Of a DNA stretch of 64,000 bases, positions 8,739 through 17,309 are shown piece by piece. Both the position numbers and the translations under genes were made by a program. Each line of letters begins with the position of its first letter. Within the stretch, counting starts at the first letter, position 1. The notes under the pieces are model-generated. The model ran no database searches and was not told the DNA's origin. It saw nothing but the letters and a program-made list of their open reading frames with translations. Source of the DNA: Bin5 sp009843665 (GTDB taxonomy: Bacteria > Chloroflexota > Anaerolineae > Caldilineales > Caldilineaceae); assembly GCA_965220285.1 (NCBI GenBank), contig OZ244818.1, forward strand, positions 310,001 through 374,000. Reading direction: 5' to 3'.

Positions 8739-10748
8739 ATGAAGTACAGACAGGACTGGCGCCGCCCGTTTGCTGCAAACTATCATTCGAGGAGAGAAGG
8801 ACACAATCTATTGATCGGATCGTGGTTTACGGATGACGAGGCCTACCTGTTCGGTGAGGGAAACTATCTTTATTGCTACCGCAAGTTTGGCGCCCATTTT
8901 CGCACGGTTGGGGGTGTTAACGGTGTGCAGTTCTCGGTCTGGGCACCAAATGCTCAGGGCGTAAGTGTCATTGGGGCCTTCAACGGATGGGACCCGCATG
9001 CCCACCGGATGGCGGCCCACAGGGAAGGGATTTGGGAGCTCTTCGTCCCGGCATCGGATAGGCCGGCGGGAGGGGGCACGCCCGGTGCCAAATTGGAGCC
9101 GGGCAGCGAATACAAGTACTCCATTCAGCTGCCGCTGGTTGAACTCCGGATCGACAAGTCGGACCCGTATGGCTTTTTTGCGGAGTATCCGCCCGGGACC
9201 GCTTCAAGGATCTGGCCCATGGACAGCTATCCGTGGGGAGACGGCGAGTGGGTCGAGAATCGCGCCAGCAGGCAGGCGCTGGACCAGCCCCTGAATATCT
9301 ACGAAGTTCATCTCAGCAGTTGGCGGCGAAACCCCGAAGACAATCGAGTACTTGGATACCGGCAGCTGGCCCACCAGATGGTGGAGTATGTGAAGGAGAT
9401 GGGCTACACACACGTGGAGCTCCTGCCGGTAACCGAACACCCATTTGAGGGTTCCTGGGGGTACCAGAGCACGGGGTACTTCGCACCGACGTGCCGCTTC
9501 GGCACGCCGGACGATTTCAAGTATTTCGTTGATCACTGCCACCGGAACGGCATCGGTGTGATCCTGGACTGGGTGCCGGCCCATTTTCCAAAGGATGCCC
9601 ACGGGCTGGCCTACTTTGACGGCGCGGCGTTGTATGAGTATGAAGACCCGCGGCGGGGGGACCATCCTGACTGGGGCACGAAGATTTTCGATTACGGACG
9701 CAACGAGGTGCGCAATTTTCTGGTGGCCAGCGCTCTTTTCTGGGCGGAGGAGTACCATATCGACGGGCTGCGCGTGGATGCGGTTGCCTCCATGTTGTAC
9801 CTTGATTACAGCCGGGAAGGGGCGGAATGGATACCGAACCAATATGGCGGGCACGAAAATCTGGATGCGATCTCGCTGTTGCGGAAGACAAATGAGGTGC
9901 TGCATGAACGTGTGCCGGGTGTTCTGACGATTGCGGAGGAGAGCAGCATCTGGCCGATGGTGTCCCGTCCCACGTATACAGGGGGCCTGGGGTTCGACTA
10001 CAAGTGGAATATGGGGTGGATGCACGACACGCTGAATTTCTTTGAGATGGACCCGCTGTTCCGGCGCTACAATCATCACCTAATCACTTACAGCCTGAGC
10101 TACGCATTCAGCGAGAATTTCATTCTCCCTTTAAGCCACGACGAGGTGGTGCATCTGAAGGGGTCGATGCTTGACAAGATGCCGGGGGACTCGTGGCAAA
10201 AATTTGCGCATCTGCGGCTCCTGTACGGCTTTATGAATGCCCATCCGGGCAAGAAACTGCTGTTCATGGGCGGGGAGTTCGGACAGTGGCGCGAGTGGAC
10301 GGAGGTCTTCAGTCTTGACTGGCATCTGCTGGAGCGCGAGGAACATCGCAGTTTGCAGCGTTTTGTGCGGGACAGCAACCGGCTCTACGGCCACGAAAGG
10401 GCATTACACCAGTCGGACGCAAGCCTGGGGGGTTTTCAATGGATCGATTACCAGGACGTGGAACACTCGATTACCAGCTTTGTGCGCCGCGACGCGGAGG
10501 GCAGCAGCTGCATCGTGGTCGTATGCAATTTTACGCCGGTCCCGCGCCACGGGTACCGTGTCGGCCTACCCGGACCGGGGCGCTACCACCAGATCATGAA
10601 CAGCGACTGGAAGTTCTACGGGGGCAGCGGTGTGGACAACCCTCTCCCGCTTGAGGCCGAGGAGATTTCGTGGCAGAGCGCGTCCTGGTCGGCGTTGATG
10701 GAGTTGCCGCCACTGAGCGTGCTCTACTGGAAGATGGACGCAGACTGA
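8739..10748 (+). CDS. glgB: 1,4-alpha-glucan branching enzyme
   Basis: This GH13 enzyme makes alpha-1,6 branches in glycogen. It has an N-terminal carbohydrate-binding domain (VQFSVWAPNAQGVSVIGAFN, then GWDP), a TIM barrel with the catalytic set D347 (GLRVDAVASM), E400 (TIAEESS) and D468 (LSHDEVVH), and a C-terminal all-beta domain. The 669-residue length is typical. The ATG at 8739 has no clear ribosome site; a TTG at 8811, ten bases after GGAGAGAAGG, is an alternative start that would remove 24 residues of little conservation. It follows the glycogen synthase-like gene and precedes nagA by 30 bases, suggesting one transcript. Confidence 0.96.
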   Translation: MKYRQDWRRPFAANYHSRREGHNLLIGSWFTDDEAYLFGEGNYLYCYRKFGAHFRTVGGVNGVQFSVWAPNAQGVSVIGAFNGWDPHAHRMAAHREGIWELFVPASDRPAGGGTPGAKLEPGSEYKYSIQLPLVELRIDKSDPYGFFAEYPPGTASRIWPMDSYPWGDGEWVENRASRQALDQPLNIYEVHLSSWRRNPEDNRVLGYRQLAHQMVEYVKEMGYTHVELLPVTEHPFEGSWGYQSTGYFAPTCRFGTPDDFKYFVDHCHRNGIGVILDWVPAHFPKDAHGLAYFDGAALYEYEDPRRGDHPDWGTKIFDYGRNEVRNFLVASALFWAEEYHIDGLRVDAVASMLYLDYSREGAEWIPNQYGGHENLDAISLLRKTNEVLHERVPGVLTIAEESSIWPMVSRPTYTGGLGFDYKWNMGWMHDTLNFFEMDPLFRRYNHHLITYSLSYAFSENFILPLSHDEVVHLKGSMLDKMPGDSWQKFAHLRLLYGFMNAHPGKKLLFMGGEFGQWREWTEVFSLDWHLLEREEHRSLQRFVRDSNRLYGHERALHQSDASLGGFQWIDYQDVEHSITSFVRRDAEGSSCIVVVCNFTPVPRHGYRVGLPGPGRYHQIMNSDWKFYGGSGVDNPLPLEAEEISWQSASWSALMELPPLSVLYWKMDAD

Positions 10749-10778
10749 GGCCGTAGGGGGCAGAGCGAGGAGGGCGAC

Positions 10779-12023
10779 TTGAGCAATCGAGATAGTTGGC
10801 AAGAGGAGGAGTCACCCCTGATAGGCGGCATCGCCGGACTGACCGGGCGGACCGTCTTCGGGGTTGCGGCGGCTCCGCCCGGCCAGTCTTTCTCACTCAC
10901 GTTCCGGGACGGCGAGGTTGGCGGATGGCAGAGCGAAGGGGCAATCTGGGAAGGGTCGTTTGTGGACGGAAGCGGATGCACGCTGCTGCCCGGTTTCATC
11001 GACGTTCATATACACGGGAGCGGCGGGGCGGACGTGATGGATGCTACGCCGGAGAGTTTGGAGACGATGAGCCGTTTTCTGGTCCGCCACGGTGTGACGG
11101 GATTCTACGCGACGACGGTTACGGCATCACGTGAGGCAACTCTGGCGGCGGTCGAGAACGCGGCCCGTTATGTTGAATCTTCGCGGTCGGGAAACGGTGT
11201 AGAGGGGGCCGCCGGCGCGCGGGTGTTGGGTGTTCACCTGGAAGGGCCGTTTCTGAGTGCGGCGTTTCCCGGAGCGCAGAACCCGGCGCATATACGGCCT
11301 CCTTCGGCCACGGAGTTTGAGGATCTCCTGGGTGCGGGTCCGGTGCGCATGATCACGCTGGCCCCGGAAGTGGCGGGGGCCGATACCTTGATCGGGATGG
11401 CAGCGGCGGCGGGCGTTCGGGTGGTGATGGGGCACACGGGGGCGACATTCGAGGAGGCGACTTCGGCGATAGAAGCCGGCGTTTCGCAAGCCACGCACAC
11501 CTACAATGCGATGACCGGCCTGCACCACCGGCGGCCGGGTGCGGTGGGGGCGACACTGAGCGACGACAGAATTTACGCGCAACTCATCGCCGATGGGATT
11601 CACGTCCATCCGGCGGCTATGCGAATATTAGGGCGCTGCAAGGGGCCTGCGCGGACGCTGCTGATCAGCGATGCGATTGGGGCCGCGGGCATGGCGGAGG
11701 GGCGGTATGAGATGGGCCGATTGCCGGTTATCGTGAAGGACGGCGCGTGCAGGTTGGAAGACGGGACGCTGGCCGGTTCGGTCCTGACACTGGATGCGGC
11801 GTTGAGGAACTTCATGTCGGCCACGGGCTGGCCGCTGGTGCAAGCGTGGCCGGCGACGAGTCTTTCGCAGGCGCAGGCGATGGGGATTGACAGGGAGGTA
11901 GGCCGGATCCGACGCGGGGCGCGCGCGGACCTGGTTCTGCTGGACAGTGAGACGCAGGTGGCGGCCACGGTGGTCGGCGGGCGGCTGGCCTACTTGCGGG
12001 ATAGCTGGCGGCTGCAGGGCTGA
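10779..12023 (+). CDS. nagA: N-acetylglucosamine-6-phosphate deacetylase
   Basis: It hydrolyses GlcNAc-6-phosphate to glucosamine-6-phosphate and acetate, feeding amino sugars from cell-wall or chitin turnover into glycolysis. The 414-residue product has the metal motif DVHIHGSGG, the conserved HLEGPFL, VMGHTGATFEEA, QATHTYNAMTGLHHRRPG and LLISDAIGAAGM blocks, and an amidohydrolase end (RRGARADLVLLD). Start is TTG at 10779 with GAGGAGGG four bases upstream. Being third in the glycogen cluster suggests shared control of carbon storage and sugar recycling, which is inference. It converges on the mevalonate kinase gene, leaving 11 bases between stops; a small GGGCT/AGCCC hairpin spans 12032-12044. 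Confidence 0.94.
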   Translation: MSNRDSWQEEESPLIGGIAGLTGRTVFGVAAAPPGQSFSLTFRDGEVGGWQSEGAIWEGSFVDGSGCTLLPGFIDVHIHGSGGADVMDATPESLETMSRFLVRHGVTGFYATTVTASREATLAAVENAARYVESSRSGNGVEGAAGARVLGVHLEGPFLSAAFPGAQNPAHIRPPSATEFEDLLGAGPVRMITLAPEVAGADTLIGMAAAAGVRVVMGHTGATFEEATSAIEAGVSQATHTYNAMTGLHHRRPGAVGATLSDDRIYAQLIADGIHVHPAAMRILGRCKGPARTLLISDAIGAAGMAEGRYEMGRLPVIVKDGACRLEDGTLAGSVLTLDAALRNFMSATGWPLVQAWPATSLSQAQAMGIDREVGRIRRGARADLVLLDSETQVAATVVGGRLAYLRDSWRLQG

Positions 12024-12034
12024 GGCGGTCGGGG

Positions 12035-12982
12035 CTAAGAGCCCACTTGCGTAACGACCGTGCCCACGGCGCCCCCCGCTTGAAGCGCTTTCTGCACTCT
12101 TTCCACAGATTCAGACTCCACGACACAGATGAGGTTGCCGCCACGGCCAGCGCCGCTGAGCTTGGCTCCCGAAGCGCCTGCATCTTCGGCGACTGCGATC
12201 AACCGCTCCAGTTCCGTTGAGCTGACATTGATCTGACGTAGAAGACGCTGGTTTTCCTGCATCAGCGGTCCCAGGGCGTTCACGTCGCCGGATGCGATGG
12301 CCTGCCGCGCGGCCACGGCTGTTTCTCCAATATTATCGAAGACTGATTCGTATCGCTCTCTATTCTTTTCCCAATCGCGACGCACATCTGATACGACTGC
12401 GGCTGTGGAACTGGCGATGCCGGTGTCGGCGATGACGAGGTGAAAGGGGCGGGCTATTTCAAACCGCTGCGGGGGCTGACCGCGGACAAACCATACCGGC
12501 TGCTCGTAGACGACGACGGTGTTGTCGATGCCGCTGGGACGGGCGTGATGCAGTTTTTCGACAGCGTAGACGATGCGGTTGACCGTCTCGGCGTCGGGCC
12601 GGCTGTGGGCGGGAAACCCGCTGTGGGCAAATACGGCATTGGCCAGGGCGGCGCTGACGGCCGCGCCGCTGCCCATGCCGCCGGCGATGGGGATGTCGCT
12701 GCTTAAGGTAATCTGCCAGTCGGGATCAGCCTCGATGCAGGCCTCCTCGATTGCGAGGCGGACGGCGAGGGCCAGGGGATCCTGTTGATGAGAAGAGAGG
12801 CGGATGTGAGCGCCTATGTCGGGGGCTGAGATTGTGCATCCGGTTCCCGCGGGCGCGTCGGTGAGGGTTGCGGTCGCTTTCACTTTGGCCACGGGTACGG
12901 CGATGGCGGGCCTGCCGTAGACGACAGCGTGTTCGCCGAATAGTATGACCTTGCCGGGGGCGGTTGCCGTGGTGGTTGTCAT
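12035..12982 (-). CDS. mvk: Mevalonate kinase
   Basis: This GHMP-family kinase phosphorylates mevalonate in the mevalonate route to isoprenoids. Visible marks are APGKVILFGEHAVVYGRPAI at the N terminus, the ATP loop PIAGGMGSGAAVSAALANAV, the conserved HARPSGIDNTVVVY and GAKLSGAGRGGNLICVV. I take the ATG at 12982 (MTTTTATAPGKV): the frame extends upstream, but that part overlaps the glpQ gene and is not kinase-like. The product is 315 residues, normal for archaeal/bacterial MVK. It lies 28 bases after the glpQ stop. The other pathway genes are not in this window. Bacterial mevalonate kinases are known from Chloroflexi, which supports the taxonomic guess. Confidence 0.93.
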   Translation of the reverse strand: MTTTTATAPGKVILFGEHAVVYGRPAIAVPVAKVKATATLTDAPAGTGCTISAPDIGAHIRLSSHQQDPLALAVRLAIEEACIEADPDWQITLSSDIPIAGGMGSGAAVSAALANAVFAHSGFPAHSRPDAETVNRIVYAVEKLHHARPSGIDNTVVVYEQPVWFVRGQPPQRFEIARPFHLVIADTGIASSTAAVVSDVRRDWEKNRERYESVFDNIGETAVAARQAIASGDVNALGPLMQENQRLLRQINVSSTELERLIAVAEDAGASGAKLSGAGRGGNLICVVESESVERVQKALQAGGAVGTVVTQVGS

Positions 12983-13010
12983 GGGGTCGGGCGGCGAAAG
13001 GGATCTGCTC

Positions 13011-13820
13011 CTATCCGGCTCGTGACAGCTCTCGGCGGATAGTGTCGGGAACATCGGTGATGATTGCGTCTACGCCCAGGCGGGCAAGGCGTCGGGCTTC
13101 GGCTCCGCTGTTGACCGTCCAGGCGTTGACTTGCTGGCCGCGACTGCGGGCCTTAGCGACCAGTCGGGCGTCGATTGAAGTGAAGTAGGGGTGGAGGGCT
13201 TCAGGAGCGAGGCCGCGGCTGAGCCAGGGGCGGCAGAAGTAGAGAAGGAGATCCTTGAGCGGCAGGCTGCGGACTTTCTGTAAGAGGCTCTTCTCCCCCT
13301 TTGCACTGTGAGGCGGCCTGTCAAAGTATAGGAGGCCGAGCGGGATCGAGGGGTCAAGTTGACGCATCCTGCGGAGGGCGATGGGATTGAAGCTGGAGAC
13401 GATTACCTGGTCGTAGAGGCTGCGCCAATGGATCAGGCGGGCCAGCGGCTCGGGTTCGCGGCCTCCGTTCCAATCCATGTTCTTGATTTCTACGTTGACT
13501 ATGAAGCTATCGCCTACGAGGTCGAAGACCTGCTCCAATGTGGGAATCGGGGTGCCCGAAAAGGCGGAGTCAAAGCGGATGCCGGCGTCGATTCCGGCGA
13601 GTTGGGCCAGTGCGTGGGTACGGAGGGGGCCGGTGCCGGTGGTCGTGCGTTCGAGGTTGTAGTCGTGCAGGACGACCAGGTGGCCGTCGGCGGTGGCCTG
13701 CGTATCGAGCTCAATGCCGTCTGCGCCCATTTCGAGGGCTTTTTCAAATGCGGGGAGCGTATTCTCCGGCGCGACGGCGCTGGCGCCGCGGTGGGCGAAG
13801 ATTTTGGGCCTTGTAGTCAC
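13011..13820 (-). CDS. glpQ: Glycerophosphodiester phosphodiesterase
   Basis: The 269-residue product has the GDPD TIM-barrel active site: FAHRGASAVAPENT, GIELDTQATADGH and VVLHDYNLERTT, with the later VNVEIKN metal ligand. It would split glycerophosphodiesters into glycerol-3-phosphate and an alcohol, recycling phospholipid heads. No signal peptide is seen, so it is cytoplasmic. The start is GTG at 13820, with GGAG six bases upstream. It precedes mvk on the same strand. Confidence 0.92.
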   Translation of the reverse strand: MTTRPKIFAHRGASAVAPENTLPAFEKALEMGADGIELDTQATADGHLVVLHDYNLERTTTGTGPLRTHALAQLAGIDAGIRFDSAFSGTPIPTLEQVFDLVGDSFIVNVEIKNMDWNGGREPEPLARLIHWRSLYDQVIVSSFNPIALRRMRQLDPSIPLGLLYFDRPPHSAKGEKSLLQKVRSLPLKDLLLYFCRPWLSRGLAPEALHPYFTSIDARLVAKARSRGQQVNAWTVNSGAEARRLARLGVDAIITDVPDTIRRELSRAG

Positions 13821-13976
13821 GAAACTCCAATTGAGTAACCGCCTTGCGAGGCGGACAGTTTGACGAAATTCCGGCGCCTGTACGGATGAAACGGCCTGCG
13901 GCCGGTCAGTGCCAGGCGGCTTGCTGGCTGGCCGTCAGGAGTTACCTCTGCACCGAAAAGGCGTTCCGGGCCGAGG

Positions 13977-14240
13977 TCAGCCCTGCAGAATGAACATCCA
14001 CTCCTCCAGCCCGTCTTCGTTGGGTTTGTGCTCGACGAAGCAGATGCGAAAGTTATGGCGTTCGATAATCGTGAGGATATCGATCAGTGAACGACGCTCG
14101 GCTTTGGCCGGATGGTACTCGAGTTCGCCGATTGAGACTTTGACATCCTCTTTTATGAGGCTGTCGCCGAGTACCTCGATGCGCCAGGTCTTGCCCGTGG
14201 AAGATTGCCGGGCCTTGGTTTGAAGAATGATGGTGTGCAT
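13977..14240 (-). CDS. Small hypothetical protein (87 residues)
   Basis: Starts at ATG 14240 with GAGG four bases upstream. The sequence is charged and soluble, with alternating strands and one helix (MHTIILQTKARQSSTGKTWR at the N terminus, then SLIDILTIIERHNFRICFVE). It ends in an acidic, aromatic tail (EEWMFILQG). It looks like a compact alpha/beta fold. I do not recognise the family. It sits between the HDAC-like gene and glpQ with 137- and 156-base gaps, so it may be transcribed alone. Confidence 0.7.
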   Translation of the reverse strand: MHTIILQTKARQSSTGKTWRIEVLGDSLIKEDVKVSIGELEYHPAKAERRSLIDILTIIERHNFRICFVEHKPNEDGLEEWMFILQG

Positions 14241-14377
14241 GGTTCCTCTTGATGTACGTTTGACCCGGCTTGTGCTGCTTACTCTCCGGATCAGTTCTCC
14301 TGGTGACGGGTTGGAATCAGACCGATTGACAAGGCCAAGTCATCCCTAAGCCGCAAGTCTACCGAATTTAGCGGGTT

Positions 14378-15460
14378 TCAGCGAATTCCCAAGCGACGGT
14401 TGACGGTTGATATCACTTTGCCGGCGGCGCGCGGGTCGCCTTCGACCGTGCCGAAGGGATCGCTGATGCCGGCTGGGTTGCGGCTGAGCACTCGCAGGGT
14501 AGAGAGGATGCAATGGGGCAGTGCGTTCAGGTCGTACCCGCCTTCCAACGTGCAGATCAAGCGGCCGCTGCAGAGGTCTTGCGCAAGGGTCAGGAGATCC
14601 TCCACCAGCGTTGCGTAGCCGCTGACACTCAGGCGATGGCCGCTGAGGGGGTCCATCCAATGGCCGTCAAAGCCGGCGGACAGGAAGATGACGTCGGGTC
14701 CGAATTTGTGGGCTAGCGGGGCGACCAGTTGTTGGAGCGCTGCGCGATAGCCGGCATCACCGACGCCGGCAGGGAATGGTATGTTGACGTTGAAGCCTTC
14801 GCCGGGTCCGAGTCCGATTTCGTCGATGCTGCCGCTGAAGGGGTAGTGCGGGTACTGGTGTATGCTGACGAAGAGAACGGACGGGTCGTCGTAGAACATC
14901 TCCTCGGTGCCGTTGCCGTGGTGAACGTCGAAGTCGACGATGAGGACACGATTTGCGCCGTGGCTTTGCTGGGCATGGCGGGCAGCGACGGCTGCGTTGC
15001 CGAGGAGGCAGAAGCCTTTGGCGTTGTTGGGCCGGGCGTGGTGGCCAGGCGGCCGCACCATGGCAAAGCCGTTGCCGGCGGCGCCGTTCATCACGGCGTC
15101 GGTCAGCTGGAGGAGGCCGCCGACGGCGCGGAGGCTTGCTTGCCAGCTGTCGTGGAGGACGTAGGTGTCGGGGTCGAGCCACAAGGCTGACTGATTCCAA
15201 CTCTGTGGGATGGTATTGCCGTCCGTGGCGGACTCTTCAATTTCCCGGCAGATTTCCTGCAGCTGTTCGACGTAGGCGGCGTTGTGGACGGCCAGGATCG
15301 GGTCGAGAGGGGCAGGTGAATTGGGCAGGCGGGTGAGGGAGTCGAGGATGCCGTCGGACTGCAACAGCGTCCAAGTGCTTTCCATGCGTTCCCGGCACTC
15401 CGGATGGCCGGGGAAGCTGTGGTTGCGTTCGAACGGGTCGTAGACAAATGCGGTGGTCAT
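14378..15460 (-). CDS. Histone deacetylase family amidohydrolase
   Basis: The 360-residue product matches the class II HDAC/acetylpolyamine amidohydrolase fold. Its zinc and charge-relay motifs are all present: MVRPPGHHA, VLIVDFDVHHGNGTEEMFYD, VIFLSAGFDGH and CTLEGGYDL. In bacteria these enzymes remove acetyl groups from small molecules such as polyamines or acetoin precursors, or from protein lysines; the substrate is not evident here. The N terminus (MTTAFVYDPFERNHSFPGHP) is typical for the family. No strong ribosome site precedes the ATG at 15460. Confidence 0.92.
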   Translation of the reverse strand: MTTAFVYDPFERNHSFPGHPECRERMESTWTLLQSDGILDSLTRLPNSPAPLDPILAVHNAAYVEQLQEICREIEESATDGNTIPQSWNQSALWLDPDTYVLHDSWQASLRAVGGLLQLTDAVMNGAAGNGFAMVRPPGHHARPNNAKGFCLLGNAAVAARHAQQSHGANRVLIVDFDVHHGNGTEEMFYDDPSVLFVSIHQYPHYPFSGSIDEIGLGPGEGFNVNIPFPAGVGDAGYRAALQQLVAPLAHKFGPDVIFLSAGFDGHWMDPLSGHRLSVSGYATLVEDLLTLAQDLCSGRLICTLEGGYDLNALPHCILSTLRVLSRNPAGISDPFGTVEGDPRAAGKVISTVNRRLGIR

Positions 15461-15566
15461 GTGGATTGACTGTGCCGAGTGCGGGAAGTCGTCGGTTCCC
15501 GATGCATCTTCGGCCCCCTCAGATTCCCCTTGTTGAGATCAGTTTGCCGTATCTATCTGACTAAGT

Positions 15567-17219
15567 TCAGGAATGGAACGTGGGAACAAACAGATCGGTG
15601 CCCAGGCGGAAACGCAGGTTTAAGCTATGTTCATCGGAGCCGAACGGCTGGACCTGATTCTGAACGGCGACCGGGCCGTCGAAGGCGAGCGGGCGGGTTG
15701 TGTGCAGCGTTTCGCCGTCCCAGAGCAGACTGACCGTGTCGTCCTCTCCCTGCGCCCGGTAGGGGAGATGGACGAGCGCCCACCAGTCCCATTGGGAAGG
15801 CCACTGCCTGTGTATCGTCAGCTCGCCGTCCCTTGCGGTGATACCGAGTAGATCCCAGATTAAGTTCGCTGCTTTGGCGGGCTGGCCGGCGGGTGAGGCG
15901 CCCTCGCTGTTGCCTAGCCGTCCTGCCGCGTCGGCCCAACTGGCGGCGTCTTCGGTCTGATTCAGTTGACGGGCGAGGGCGGCGGCGGCGGTCAGGGCGC
16001 GGCGGGCTGCAGCGGAGGCGCACGGGTTCGTGGGGTCGGGGGCATTTGAGTCTGCAACAGCATGGGAGATTGCGCTCAGTTCACCCCCTACGGCCGTCAG
16101 GGCTTGCTGGTGCGTCGAGAGCCATTCCGGGTCGGGAAGGCGTTGCAGGTGCGTGTGCAGGGCGACCAGGTAGGCGGCCGCGGCGAAGGGAATGTCGTCT
16201 TCCTGAACGTCAACGGGGCCGCGAGGGAGCACTGGAAGGCGGCGGGGGAGTGCGCCTCCGGTGCGCTCGGCGACGCGGCGCAGGGTGTCGAGCATGTTGC
16301 GGCTGTGTGCCGGGGCGAATGTGTCGAACAGATCGACGAGTCCGGGGACGGATTCGATGGCGCGGTCGGCGGGGGCGAAGCCGGAGCGAAAGCGGGCAAG
16401 CTTCTGGACGGCGTCGATTTTGGCTTGTTGTACAGCGCGGCCGGATCCGGCGTCGGGGGACCAGAGCCGTCCGCGGTGCGTTATGTCGTGCCAGCTGGCG
16501 CGGCTGCGTTTGAAGGCGCGTGAGATGTCGCGCTGGACGAGGAAGCCGTTCCAGGCTACCTGCTCGCCCACGTCGCTGAGCGCGAGGATCAGGGGGAGGT
16601 CGACCTGGCCGGCCACGAGTACGTGGTATACCAAGTGGGCTTGTGAGGGGCTGGGGAAATCGACCAGGTCGGGGCGTCCTTCTGCGGCGCCGAAGACGCG
16701 GGTGCTTTCGGCGTTGCGCTGGCCGTGGGCCCCCTTGGCTTCGCCAGGATCCTTCTGCGCGACCAGGAGTCCGTCGACCATGCGCTGGTCCAGAGGTTCG
16801 CCCCAGTCGATTTCGACGCGAATCTGAATCAGGCGGTCGCCTTCGGCCTGGGCTTCCATCATCCAGAGGAGTGAGCGGTCGTAGTAGCTGTCGAGGGGCG
16901 CGAAGATGCGTTTGCTGACAATCACGCCTTCGACGCCGTAGATGGTCTCCTGGTAGCCGGGGTAGAGCTGAACGGCGAGGGGAAGGACGTCGTCCAGCTG
17001 CTCGCTGCTTATGCCGCTGCTGGTGTAGATGGGCGCGTCGATGCGGATGCGGATGGACCGGGCGTAGGCGCGCCTGTGCCAGTGCCAGCGGAGATCGTAG
17101 AGATCGCTGTCCCTGTCAGCGACGAAGTAGAGCTCGCCGTTGGTGTGAGGAAACCTGTCCTCGCCGTCGATGTCGTCGTACTCTTCGAGTTGGGGCTGGT
17201 CGAGTGCGGGATCTGTCAT
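15567..17219 (-). CDS. Predicted six-hairpin glycosidase-like protein, function unknown
   Basis: The 550-residue product has no signal peptide. The first 260 residues are beta-rich (GELYFVADRDSDLYDLRWHW, VEGVIVSKRIFAPLDSYYDR), like the beta-sandwich of glycogen-debranching-type GHs. About 280-480 is helical with repeated alanine-rich helices (AAAAYLVALHTHLQRL, AAARRALTAAAALARQL), like an (alpha/alpha)6 toroid. The C terminus (LHTTRPLAFDGPVAVQNQVQ) returns to strands. The layout suggests a relative of amylo-1,6-glucosidases or other six-hairpin enzymes, but I cannot point to catalytic acids, and it may be inactive. Neighbours (HDAC-like gene, BMP transporter) do not clarify the role. Confidence 0.66.
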   Translation of the reverse strand: MTDPALDQPQLEEYDDIDGEDRFPHTNGELYFVADRDSDLYDLRWHWHRRAYARSIRIRIDAPIYTSSGISSEQLDDVLPLAVQLYPGYQETIYGVEGVIVSKRIFAPLDSYYDRSLLWMMEAQAEGDRLIQIRVEIDWGEPLDQRMVDGLLVAQKDPGEAKGAHGQRNAESTRVFGAAEGRPDLVDFPSPSQAHLVYHVLVAGQVDLPLILALSDVGEQVAWNGFLVQRDISRAFKRSRASWHDITHRGRLWSPDAGSGRAVQQAKIDAVQKLARFRSGFAPADRAIESVPGLVDLFDTFAPAHSRNMLDTLRRVAERTGGALPRRLPVLPRGPVDVQEDDIPFAAAAYLVALHTHLQRLPDPEWLSTHQQALTAVGGELSAISHAVADSNAPDPTNPCASAAARRALTAAAALARQLNQTEDAASWADAAGRLGNSEGASPAGQPAKAANLIWDLLGITARDGELTIHRQWPSQWDWWALVHLPYRAQGEDDTVSLLWDGETLHTTRPLAFDGPVAVQNQVQPFGSDEHSLNLRFRLGTDLFVPTFHS

Positions 17220-17309
17220 CCGGTGGTTGTATTCCTTGCCTTGTTTCGTCTCAATGACGAAGGCTGCTGGATCCTGGCGAGTGGATGGCCAACAGTGGGC
17301 TTATGCTAT

